From the NCBI RefSeq assembly GCF_000444875.1, contig NC_021985.1:4422170-4486169 (forward strand): a stretch of DNA of 64,000 nucleotides. The letters run 5' to 3'. The stretch comes from Streptomyces collinus Tu 365. GTDB lineage: Bacteria; Actinomycetota; Actinomycetes; Streptomycetales; Streptomycetaceae. The translations under genes were made by a program, and so were the position numbers. The notes below the pieces were generated by a model. That model was not told the origin of the DNA. It was given only the letters and a program-made list of their open reading frames with translations, and did not search any database. This document shows, piece after piece, positions 43,821 through 51,648 of the stretch. Each line of letters starts with the position of its first letter. The first letter of the stretch is position 1.

Positions 43821-44720
43821 GTGACCGAGAACGCTCCCGCCCCCGCCGGGGCCGCCGCGCCGTACGACGCCGTCGTGCTGGCCGGCGGGGCCGCGCGGCG
43901 GCTCGGCGGGGCCGACAAACCCGGACTGCGGGTCGGTGGCCGGGCCCTCCTCGACCGGGTGCTCGCCGCCTGCGCCGGCGCGGCCACCACCGTCGTCGTC
44001 GCCGCTCCCCGGCCGGCCTGCCGCCCGGTGCGCTGGACCCGCGAGAACCCGCCCGGCGCCGGGCCCGTCGCCGCGCTGGAGGCCGGCCTGCGGCTCACCA
44101 CCGCCGCGCAGACCGTCGTCCTCTCCGCCGACCTGCCGTTCCTCGAACCTGCCACCCTGGACCGCCTGCTGACCACGCTGCGGAACACGGGCGCCGACGG
44201 CGCGCTGCTCACCGACGCCGACGGCCGCGACCAGCCGCTCGTCGCCGCCTACCGCACCGCCGCGCTGCGCCGCGAACTGGCCGCCCTCGCCGCCGCGTCC
44301 GACGGTCTCACCGGCCTGCCGCTGCGCCGGCTGACGGGCGCCCTCCGACTTACCCGCGTCCCCGATCCGCTCGCGTCCTTCGACTGCGACACCTGGGACG
44401 ACCTCGTCAACGCCAGGGCACGCATCAGGGAGCATGGGCACGTGTTGGATGAATGGATTTCCGCAGTCAAGGACGAACTGGGCATCGACCTGGACGTCGA
44501 CATCCGTGGTCTGCTCGATCTGGCCCGTGACGCCGCCCACGGCGTGGACCGGCCCGCAGCGCCCCTGACCACCTTCCTCGTCGGCTACGCCGCGGCCCGG
44601 GGCGGAGGCGGCCCGGAGGCGGTCGCCGAGGCCGCCCGCAAGGCCGCCGCGCTGGCCAAGCGCTGGGAGCGGGAGAACGCCGCCGACGACGCGGGCAGCT
44701 CCGGCCCGGACGCCGGATGA
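43821..44720 (+). CDS. mobA: Molybdenum cofactor guanylyltransferase MobA fused to a C-terminal DUF6457-type domain
   Basis: 299 residues from GTG 43821. Nucleotidyltransferase domain about 15-205: LAGGAARRLGGADKPGL (20-36) binds GTP, ADLP (103-106) holds the metal, and DQPLVAAYR follows. It attaches GMP to molybdopterin. An extra C-terminal domain (about 208-285: LDEWISAVKDELGIDLDVDIRGLLDLARDAAHGV...TTFLVGYAAARGG) matches the DUF6457 type, often encoded separately. The fusion couples it physically to cofactor maturation. It overlaps moeA (ATGA). Confidence 0.88.
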   Translation: MTENAPAPAGAAAPYDAVVLAGGAARRLGGADKPGLRVGGRALLDRVLAACAGAATTVVVAAPRPACRPVRWTRENPPGAGPVAALEAGLRLTTAAQTVVLSADLPFLEPATLDRLLTTLRNTGADGALLTDADGRDQPLVAAYRTAALRRELAALAAASDGLTGLPLRRLTGALRLTRVPDPLASFDCDTWDDLVNARARIREHGHVLDEWISAVKDELGIDLDVDIRGLLDLARDAAHGVDRPAAPLTTFLVGYAAARGGGGPEAVAEAARKAAALAKRWERENAADDAGSSGPDAG

Positions 44721-46069
44721 CCGCCCCGGGTACCCGGGCGGGGGCGCCCGCGGCGGACGCCGACGACCTGGACGTCGAGGAGGCCCTGGCCCTCGTGAGG
44801 GAACCGAAGGACGACGGCGACGCGCCCGTGCCCACGCCCGCCCGCCCCGAGCGGCGGCACGAGCGGCACCGGGCCACGCCCTGGCCCCGGGCCCGCGACA
44901 TCGCGGCCCGCGCCGCCCGCTCGGGCAGCCGCCGCACCCCCGTCTCCGTCCCCCTCGCCGACGCCCTCGGCCTGGTCCTCGCGTCCCCTCTCGACGCGCT
45001 CACCGACCTGCCCTCCTTCGACACCTCCGCGATGGACGGCTGGGCGGTCGCCGGGCCCGGCCCCTGGGAGGTCAGGGACGAGGGCGTGCTCGCCGGACAC
45101 GCCCAGCCCGATCCGCTGACCGACGGCGAGGCGGTCCGCATCGCGACCGGCGCCCGCGTCCCCGCCGACACCACCGCCGTCCTGCGCACCGAACACGGCC
45201 GCACGGACGCCCAGGGACGGCTGCACGCCACCCGGGAGGTCGTCCACGGCCAGGACATCCGCCCCCGCGGTCAGGAATGCCGCGGCGGCGACCAGCTCCT
45301 GCCCGTCGGTACCCTCGTCACCCCCGCCGTCCTGGGCCTGGCCGCGGCGGCCGGATACGACACCGTCACGGCCGTCCCCCGCCCCCGCGTCGAAGTCCTG
45401 GTCCTCGGCGACGAGTTGCTGACCGAAGGCCGCCCGCACGACGGACTGATCCGGGACGCGCTCGGCCCGATGCTGCCGCCCTGGCTGCGCGCGCTCGGCG
45501 CCGAGGTCACCGCCGTACGCCGACTGGGCGACGACGCACGGGCGTTGCGCAAGGCGCTCACCGGCTCCACCGCCGACCTCGTCGTCACCACCGGCGGCAC
45601 CGCGGCCGGACCGGTCGACCACGTGCACCCCACCCTGGAGCGCATGGGCGCCGAACTCCTCGTCGACGGCGTCAAGGTACGCCCCGGCCACCCCATGCTG
45701 CTGGCCCGCACCAAGGAGGACCAGCACCTCGTCGGCCTGCCCGGCAACCCCCTCGCGGCCGTCTCCGGCCTGCTCACGCTCGCCGAACCGCTGCTGCGCA
45801 CCCTCGCCGCCCGTCCCGCCCCGGAGCCGTACACGCTCGCGCTCGGGGAGGCCGTGCACGGGCACCCGTACGACACCCGGCTCATCCCGGTGGTGCTGCG
45901 CGGCGACCACGCCGTCCCGCTGCACTACAACGGCCCCGCCATGCTGCGCGGTATCGCCGCCGCCGACGCACTGGCCGTCGTACCACCGGGCGGCGCCCGG
46001 CAGGGGGAGGATACGGAACTGCTCGACCTGCCGTGGGCGGCGGCTGGAATCGGGGTGTGTTTCACGTGA
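44717..46069 (+). CDS. moeA: Molybdopterin molybdenumtransferase MoeA
   Basis: 450 residues. An acidic N-terminal extension of about 60 residues precedes the MoeA body: LPSFDTSAMDGWAV, GARVPADTTAV, then the MPT-binding domain VLVLGDELLTEG, VVTTGGTAAGPVDHV and GLPGNPLAAV. MoeA inserts molybdate into adenylated molybdopterin. Its stop codon and the next gene's start both fall inside a perfect parS palindrome. It is coupled to mobA. Confidence 0.92.
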   Translation: MTAPGTRAGAPAADADDLDVEEALALVREPKDDGDAPVPTPARPERRHERHRATPWPRARDIAARAARSGSRRTPVSVPLADALGLVLASPLDALTDLPSFDTSAMDGWAVAGPGPWEVRDEGVLAGHAQPDPLTDGEAVRIATGARVPADTTAVLRTEHGRTDAQGRLHATREVVHGQDIRPRGQECRGGDQLLPVGTLVTPAVLGLAAAAGYDTVTAVPRPRVEVLVLGDELLTEGRPHDGLIRDALGPMLPPWLRALGAEVTAVRRLGDDARALRKALTGSTADLVVTTGGTAAGPVDHVHPTLERMGAELLVDGVKVRPGHPMLLARTKEDQHLVGLPGNPLAAVSGLLTLAEPLLRTLAARPAPEPYTLALGEAVHGHPYDTRLIPVVLRGDHAVPLHYNGPAMLRGIAAADALAVVPPGGARQGEDTELLDLPWAAAGIGVCFT

Positions 46070-46072
46070 AAC
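46059..46072. other. Perfect parS site
   Basis: GTTTCACGTGAAAC is an exact match to the Streptomyces parS palindrome bound by ParB. It spans the moeA stop (TGA 46067-46069) and the channel gene's GTG start (46066-46068). Confidence 0.92.
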
Positions 46073-47163
46073 TTCCCGGCCATGACGCCATTGCCCGCCA
46101 GGCGGACGAACATCTGGTGACCCATCGGGTGAGACTCCCGCGGAAAGTGGTGGAGCGTCCGATCCGCCAGGTCGCCAAACGGCTGCTCATGGCCTTCGCG
46201 GTGCTGGTGGTCACCGCGCTGGTCGTCTACGCCGACCGGGCGGGCTACAACGACAACTCGGACAGCTCGGTCGACTTCCTCGACGCGTTCTACTACGCCA
46301 CCGTCACCCTCTCCACCACCGGCTACGGCGACATCACCCCGGTCAGCGACAGCGCCCGGCTCACCAACATCTTCGTCATCACACCCCTGCGCGTGCTGTT
46401 CCTGATCATTCTGGTCGGCACCACGCTGGAGGTCCTCACCGAACGCACCCGGGAGGAATGGCGCCTGAACCGCTGGAGGTCCACCTTGCGCGATCACACC
46501 GTCGTCATCGGGTTCGGCACCAAGGGCCGGTCGGCCATCCAGACCGTCTGCACCACGGGACTGAAGAAGGAGCAGGTCGTCGTGGTCGACCCCAGCAACA
46601 AGGTGATCGACGCGGCGACCTCCGAGGGGTTCGCCGGCGTCATAGGTGACGCCACCCGCAGTGAGGTGCTCAGGCGCGCCGAGGTGCACAGGGCCCGGCA
46701 GATCATCATCGCCCCGCAGCGCGACGACACCGCCGTCCTCGTCACCCTGACCGCCCGCCAGCTCAACCGGGGCGCGAAGATCGTGGCGGCCGTGCGCGAG
46801 GAGGAGAACGCCCCGCTGCTCAAGCAGTCCGGCGCCGACGCGGTCATCACCAGTTCCGGCGCCGCCGGCCGGCTGCTCGGCCTGTCCGTGCTCAGCCCGG
46901 CGGCCGGCATGGTCATGGAGGACCTGATCCAGCAGGGCAGCGGTCTGGACATCGTCGAACGCCCCGTGGTCCGGGCCGAGGTGGGCCGCTCGCCGCGCGA
47001 GACGGACGACCTGGTGGTGAGCGTCGTACGCGGACACCGGGTGCTCGGCTACGACGACTCCTCCATCGGCGGCCTCCAGCTGACCGACCGCCTGATCACC
47101 ATCGTCCGGGTGACCCCCGGCGCCCGGGTCGCCCCGCACACCCGCCCCCTCCCCGAGGACTAA
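46066..47163 (+). CDS. Potassium channel with pore and TrkA-N (RCK) domain
   Basis: 365 residues from GTG 46066 (GTGA overlap with moeA). Two membrane helices (about 40-56 and 100-120) flank a pore with selectivity filter TTGYGD (84-89). An RCK N-domain follows with nucleotide motif VVIGFGTKGRSAI (149-154) and a TrkA-C-like C-terminus. This MthK/Kch-type layout makes a tetrameric K+ channel gated by ligand binding to RCK. Linkage to moeA is probably only translational. Confidence 0.93.
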   Translation: MKLPGHDAIARQADEHLVTHRVRLPRKVVERPIRQVAKRLLMAFAVLVVTALVVYADRAGYNDNSDSSVDFLDAFYYATVTLSTTGYGDITPVSDSARLTNIFVITPLRVLFLIILVGTTLEVLTERTREEWRLNRWRSTLRDHTVVIGFGTKGRSAIQTVCTTGLKKEQVVVVDPSNKVIDAATSEGFAGVIGDATRSEVLRRAEVHRARQIIIAPQRDDTAVLVTLTARQLNRGAKIVAAVREEENAPLLKQSGADAVITSSGAAGRLLGLSVLSPAAGMVMEDLIQQGSGLDIVERPVVRAEVGRSPRETDDLVVSVVRGHRVLGYDDSSIGGLQLTDRLITIVRVTPGARVAPHTRPLPED

Positions 47164-47256
47164 CGGACCCGGCACCAGCGGCCCCGAGGACCAGCGGACC
47201 CGAGGTCGCGCGGGCCTGCCCCGGCAGCGGCGGCGGCGGGGAGTAGCGTCGCCACC

Positions 47257-48237
47257 ATGCATGCGATCACGATTCCCGAACCTGGTGGACCCGAGGCGCT
47301 GGTGTGGAGCGAGGTCCCCGACCCGGTGCCCGGCGAGGGCGAGGTGCTGGTCGAGGTGGTGGCCAGTGCCGTCAACCGCGCCGACATCATGCAGCGGCAG
47401 GGCTTCTACGACCCGCCGCCCGGCGCCTCCCCCTACCCCGGCCTCGAGTGCTCCGGCCGCATCGCCGCGCTCGGCCCCGGCGTCTCCGGCTGGGCCGTGG
47501 GCGACGAGGTGTGCGCGCTGCTCTCGGGCGGCGGCTATGCCCAGAAGGTCGCCGTCCCGGTCGGGCAGCTGCTGCCCGTGCCCGAGGGCGTCGACCTGAA
47601 GCAGGCGGCCGCGCTGCCCGAGGTGGCCTGCACGGTCTGGTCCAACGTCTTCATGGTCGCCCACCTGCGCCCGGCCGAGACCCTGCTGGTGCACGGCGGC
47701 TCCAGCGGCATCGGCACCATGGCGATCCAGCTCGCCAAGGCCATCGGCGCCAAGGTCGTGGTGACCGCCGGGACGAAGGAGAAGCTGGACTTCTGCGCCG
47801 AGCTCGGCGCGGACGTCCTCGTCAACTACCGCGAGCAGGACTTCGTCGCCGAGGTGCGGCAGGCCACCGACGGCGCGGGAGCCGACGTCATCCTCGACAA
47901 CATGGGCGCCAAGTACCTGGACCGCAACGTCCAGGCGCTCGCCGTCAACGGCCGGCTCGCGATCATCGGCATGCAGGGCGGTACCAAGGGTGAGCTGAAC
48001 ATCGGCACCCTGCTGACCAAGCGGGCCGCGGTCACCGCGACCTCACTGCGGGCCCGCCCGCTGAGCGAGAAGGCGGCCATCGTGGCCGCCGTGCGCGAGC
48101 ACGTGTGGCCGCTGCTCGTGGCCCGCCACGTGCGCCCGGTGGTCGACCGCGAGCTGCCGATGGAGCAGGCGGCCGAGGCCCACCGGGTGGTGGAGGCGAG
48201 CGGCCACATCGGCAAGGTGCTGCTGGTCGCGCCGTAA
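47257..48237 (+). CDS. Zinc-independent NAD(P)H quinone oxidoreductase (MDR superfamily, PIG3-like)
   Basis: 326 residues. MDR catalytic domain (NRADIMQRQGFYDPPPGASPYPGLECSG) followed by a Rossmann domain with HGGSSGIGTMAIQLAKAIGAKVVVTAG. There are no zinc-binding Cys clusters. The N-terminal MHAITIPEPGGPEAL start and NRAD-Q-R-G-Y-PPPG motif are typical of the PIG3/QOR group that reduces quinones with NADPH. It is monocistronic; the convergent downstream gene starts 27 bases beyond its stop. Confidence 0.92.
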   Translation: MHAITIPEPGGPEALVWSEVPDPVPGEGEVLVEVVASAVNRADIMQRQGFYDPPPGASPYPGLECSGRIAALGPGVSGWAVGDEVCALLSGGGYAQKVAVPVGQLLPVPEGVDLKQAAALPEVACTVWSNVFMVAHLRPAETLLVHGGSSGIGTMAIQLAKAIGAKVVVTAGTKEKLDFCAELGADVLVNYREQDFVAEVRQATDGAGADVILDNMGAKYLDRNVQALAVNGRLAIIGMQGGTKGELNIGTLLTKRAAVTATSLRARPLSEKAAIVAAVREHVWPLLVARHVRPVVDRELPMEQAAEAHRVVEASGHIGKVLLVAP

Positions 48238-48263
48238 CGTCCGCCGGCCGCGGTGACCCCCGG

Positions 48264-48848
48264 TCAGCTCCGCCGTACCCGCAGGCCCAGGAACGCCAGT
48301 CCCAGGCCGAGGCCGATGAGGACCAGGCCGGAGCCCAGGGGCAGGATGCGCAGGGCCGGCTCGGCGGGGGCGCCTGCCTGGGGGACCGCGTCCTGGGCGG
48401 TGGGGGGCAGCGGCTGCCGCGCGGGGTCGAGTCCGGCCTCCTCCGGTGTGTCGGAGGCGGCCGGGGTGGCGCCGGGCGGCTCGGCCTGCTCCGGCTCCTC
48501 CGGGTAGCCGTCCCGCGGGTCCGCGAGGGCGGGGGACCCGGTGGTCCTGCCGGGATCGTCGTCGCCCTCCTCCACGGCGGCCGGCCCCTCGGGGCGGCCC
48601 GGCCGCATCCTGCCCTCACCGGCGCGGCTCCCGGCCCGCGAGGGCTCGGCGGCGGACGCGGACGCGCGCAGGCCGGAGGCGTGCGCGGCCGGGGAGACGG
48701 ACACGAGGGGCTGGCCCGGGGGCGCGGACGCGTCCGGCGGGGTGTTCTCCGCGCCGTAGGCGAGGGCGGCGCCGGAGACCGGCGTGGCCGTCGCGAGGAC
48801 GAGCAGCAGTCGTACGAGGCGCAGCGTGAGGCGCAGCCGTGGAGTCAC
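48264..48848 (-). CDS. Secreted Pro/Glu-rich membrane-anchored protein
   Basis: 194 residues from GTG 48848, with GGAAGG eight bases upstream. A signal peptide (about 5-29) precedes a 120-residue extracellular region very rich in Pro, Glu, Ala and Gly. A C-terminal helix (LPLGSGLVLIGLGLGLAFLGLRV) and a short Arg tail form the anchor. The layout is that of a surface stalk. There is no LPXTG-like motif, so sortase anchoring is not indicated. Family unknown. Confidence 0.7.
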   Translation of the reverse strand: MTPRLRLTLRLVRLLLVLATATPVSGAALAYGAENTPPDASAPPGQPLVSVSPAAHASGLRASASAAEPSRAGSRAGEGRMRPGRPEGPAAVEEGDDDPGRTTGSPALADPRDGYPEEPEQAEPPGATPAASDTPEEAGLDPARQPLPPTAQDAVPQAGAPAEPALRILPLGSGLVLIGLGLGLAFLGLRVRRS

Positions 48849-49013
48849 GTCGGTGACCTTCCGTAGCCCGGTCGTCGAACTCCGACAGAAAGCCAGCCTC
48901 ACATCCCGGGACGTACAGGGCATTTCATATTGGGCCGACAGGTCTAAAGGGTGGATCAGCCCCAGGAGGGGGCAGCACGGTGATGAGGTTCGGTCGTGCG
49001 AGAGAATGGCGGC

Positions 49014-49556
49014 ATGGAGATGCCGAGGAACGAACGGTCGCCGGAGAATCCCCAGATCCTGGTCGTGGGCCAGGACGGCATGGCGATCGGTGGCGGCGGG
49101 GACGAGGACTCCCGCGAGATTCCCGTGACGGAGCAGGTCGAGCAGCCTGCCAAGGTCATGCGGATCGGCAGCATGATCAAGCAGCTTCTGGAGGAGGTGC
49201 GGGTCGCCCCTCTTGACGAGGCCAGCCGGGTCCGGCTGAAGGAGATCCACGCCAGTTCGGTCAAGGAGCTGGAGGACGGTCTGGCGCCGGAGCTGGTCGA
49301 GGAGCTGGAGCGGCTGTCCCTGCCCTTCACCGACGAGGCGACCCCGAGCGACGCGGAACTGCGGATCGCCCAGGCCCAGTTGGTGGGGTGGCTGGAGGGC
49401 CTGTTCCACGGCATCCAGACGACGCTGTTCGCCCAGCAGATGGCGGCTCGGGCGCAGCTCGAGCAGATGCGCCGCGCCCTCCCGCCGGGTGTGGCGGGCC
49501 CCGAGGGCGTCGAGGACCCCCGGGCCGGCGGCCGCTCGGGCGGACCGTACCTCTAG
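49014..49556 (+). CDS. bpa: Bacterial proteasome activator (Bpa/PafE)
   Basis: 180 residues from ATG 49014; GTG 48996 in the same frame has a better ribosome site and may be the true start. The helical core has the family signature VEQPAKVMRIGSMIKQLLEEVR, APLDEASRVRLKEIHASSVKELEDGL and WLEGLFHGIQTTLFAQQMAAR. Rings of Bpa dock on the 20S proteasome through a C-terminal HbYX-like motif (GQYL in mycobacteria) and open the gate without ATP. Here the end is GGPYL. The proteasome genes are elsewhere. Confidence 0.9.
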   Translation: MEMPRNERSPENPQILVVGQDGMAIGGGGDEDSREIPVTEQVEQPAKVMRIGSMIKQLLEEVRVAPLDEASRVRLKEIHASSVKELEDGLAPELVEELERLSLPFTDEATPSDAELRIAQAQLVGWLEGLFHGIQTTLFAQQMAARAQLEQMRRALPPGVAGPEGVEDPRAGGRSGGPYL

Positions 49557-49615
49557 GCCGTATCCGTAGGACGTACCGGAGCCCGTACCCGCGGGCCGCA
49601 TCCGAAGGCGTACGA

Positions 49616-49653
49616 GCGAAAGGGCCCGGCGGACGACCGCCGGGCCCTTTCGC
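49616..49653. terminator. Bidirectional terminator between bpa and the PASTA kinase
   Basis: GCGAAAGGGCCCGGCGG pairs perfectly with CCGCCGGGCCCTTTCGC around ACGA, between two convergent genes. Confidence 0.92.
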
Positions 49654-49674
49654 ACGCGCCTCGGCGGCGCGGGG

Positions 49675-51303
49675 TCACTGCGGCGGGTTGCCCGTCGAGA
49701 CGTTCAGCTGCACGGTCTCGCTGCCCTTGGCGTCGACGTCGGTGCCCTCCGCGGGGAACTGGGACATGACCGTGCCGTCGCCCCAGGTGTTGTCGTCCAC
49801 CTTCTTGATCTCGTACTTCCAGCCGGCGGCCTGGAAGCACGCCTTCACCGAGTCGATGTTCTTGTACTGGAAGTTGGGAAGCCGGACCTTCTTGGGGTCG
49901 GTGTACGACTCCTGCGGCTCGGTGCACTCCGTCTTGTCGATCGTCTTCGACGTGTCCGGGCCGCGGTAGCCCGACGCGTGCGCCGAGGGCGAGGCGCTGG
50001 TGCGGCCGCCGCCCTTGTCGTCCTCGCCGCCGCCGTTCAGTGTCAGCGCGACGACCAGGCCGACGACCGCGACGAGCGACACGGCGATGGATCCGATGAT
50101 CACCGGCTTGTTGCCCTTGCCGCCGCCCTGCGGGCCCTGGACCGCGGTGGGGGCGGTGACGGAGTACGGCGGCGGGGTCGCGTGGCCCTGCTGCCCGAAC
50201 GCGGCGGGCGGCGTCTGGTAGCCGCCCTGCTGCGGATAGCCGTAGGCGGGGGCGGGCGGCGGGGTGCCGTAGCCGTGCGGGGCCGGGGCCGGCTGGTACG
50301 GCGTCTGCACCGGGCCGGTGGGCGCCGGGGTCGCCTGGTCGACCGGCGGGAACACGGCGGAGCCGACGCCCGAGCCGCTCTGCGTCGGCCCGGAGCCCGG
50401 CACGATGCTCGGCGCCGCCGCCTGGAAGGAGGCGGCGACGCGCAGGCACTCGTCCCGCATGGACTCGGCGGTCGGGAAGCGCTCGTTCGGGTTCTTCTTC
50501 AGCGCCCGCGCGACCAGCGCGTCCACCGCCGGCGGCAGCGCGCGGTTGACCGACGAGGGAGCCACCGGCTCCTCCTGCACGTGCGCGTACGCGATCGCCA
50601 GCGGCGAGTCGGCGTCGAACGGCAGCCGTCCGGTGACCAGCTGGAACAGCATGATGCCGACCGAGTAGAGGTCGGAGCGGGCGTCCACCCCGCGGCCGAG
50701 GGCCTGCTCGGGCGAGAGGTACTGCGGGGTGCCGACGACCATGCCGGTCTGGGTCATGGAGGTGACCCCGGACTGCATGGCGCGGGCGATGCCGAAGTCC
50801 ATGACCTTGACCACGCCGCGCTTGGTCATCATCACGTTGCCCGGCTTGATGTCGCGGTGGACCAGGCCCTTCTCGTGGCTGATCTCCAGTGCCGCCAGCA
50901 CGTCGGCGGTGATCCTCAGCGCCTTGTCGGCGGGCATCGCGCCGAACTGCCGGACGTCCTCGTCCAGGACCGAGCCCAGCGGGCGGCCCTCGACGTACTC
51001 CATGACGATGTACGGCGTCGTCATGCCGTCGACGTCGTCCTCGCCGGTGTCGAAGACGGAGACGATGTTGGTGTGCGTGAGCTTCGCCACGGCCTGTGCC
51101 TCGCGGCGGAAGCGCTCGCGGAAGGCCTGCTCCCGGCCCAGCTCCGTGTGCAGCGTCTTGATCGCGACCTGGCGGTCGAGCACGGCGTCGTACGCCAGGT
51201 GCACCGAGGCCATGCCGCCCTCACCGAGCAGGTCACGCAGCTGGTAGCGGCCGCCCGCCAGCGCGCGCCCCGTGTATCTGCCCTGTGCGCCGTCCTGGCT
51301 CAT
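49675..51303 (-). CDS. Ser/Thr protein kinase with one extracellular PASTA-like domain
   Basis: 542 residues. Kinase about 18-285: GEGGMASVH, Lys49 in VAIK, HRDIKPGN, DFG in KVMDFGIA, Thr-rich activation loop (TSMTQTGMVVGT), APE-type SPEQALG. A Pro/Gln/Tyr-rich linker, a membrane helix (VIIGSIAVSLVAVVGLVVALTL) and an extracellular part with one PASTA-like domain (about 470-540) follow. It may sense cell-wall fragments less avidly than PknB. Divergent from a homologous kinase 345 bases away. Confidence 0.92.
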   Translation of the reverse strand: MSQDGAQGRYTGRALAGGRYQLRDLLGEGGMASVHLAYDAVLDRQVAIKTLHTELGREQAFRERFRREAQAVAKLTHTNIVSVFDTGEDDVDGMTTPYIVMEYVEGRPLGSVLDEDVRQFGAMPADKALRITADVLAALEISHEKGLVHRDIKPGNVMMTKRGVVKVMDFGIARAMQSGVTSMTQTGMVVGTPQYLSPEQALGRGVDARSDLYSVGIMLFQLVTGRLPFDADSPLAIAYAHVQEEPVAPSSVNRALPPAVDALVARALKKNPNERFPTAESMRDECLRVAASFQAAAPSIVPGSGPTQSGSGVGSAVFPPVDQATPAPTGPVQTPYQPAPAPHGYGTPPPAPAYGYPQQGGYQTPPAAFGQQGHATPPPYSVTAPTAVQGPQGGGKGNKPVIIGSIAVSLVAVVGLVVALTLNGGGEDDKGGGRTSASPSAHASGYRGPDTSKTIDKTECTEPQESYTDPKKVRLPNFQYKNIDSVKACFQAAGWKYEIKKVDDNTWGDGTVMSQFPAEGTDVDAKGSETVQLNVSTGNPPQ

Positions 51304-51648
51304 CTCTCCGTGTCCCCCACTGGCCGTCCGGCGCCGTCACTGAGCGGAACATGCCTTGATCGAATGTCTCATTCCCGGCCAAGTCTGCCCCAGGGCAGTG
51401 ACACGTCAAGCGCGGTGCCCGTTCCGTGACCGTACGCGCAAGAAGCGTCGCGCAAGCGTTACAGCGCTCGTACGACCGGTACACAGAATTTGCACGAGAG
51501 CGCGTGCTACAGGTTTCATGACCGATCCGTCCGGGACCGGGTCCCGGTAGCGGATCCGGACCGGCGGCCCCCGCGGAGGCTGTAGCGTGGCCGACGGAGA
51601 CCGTGACAACACCGCGCGCACCGCGGGCAGAAACGACGGCGAGGACCG
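51304..51648. other. Divergent promoter region of two Ser/Thr kinase genes
   Basis: 345 bases without a gene. It holds both kinase promoters; a TAGCGT hexamer near 51583 could be a -10 for the rightward gene. GTACGACCGGTAC near 51470 is a short imperfect palindrome. Confidence 0.4.
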
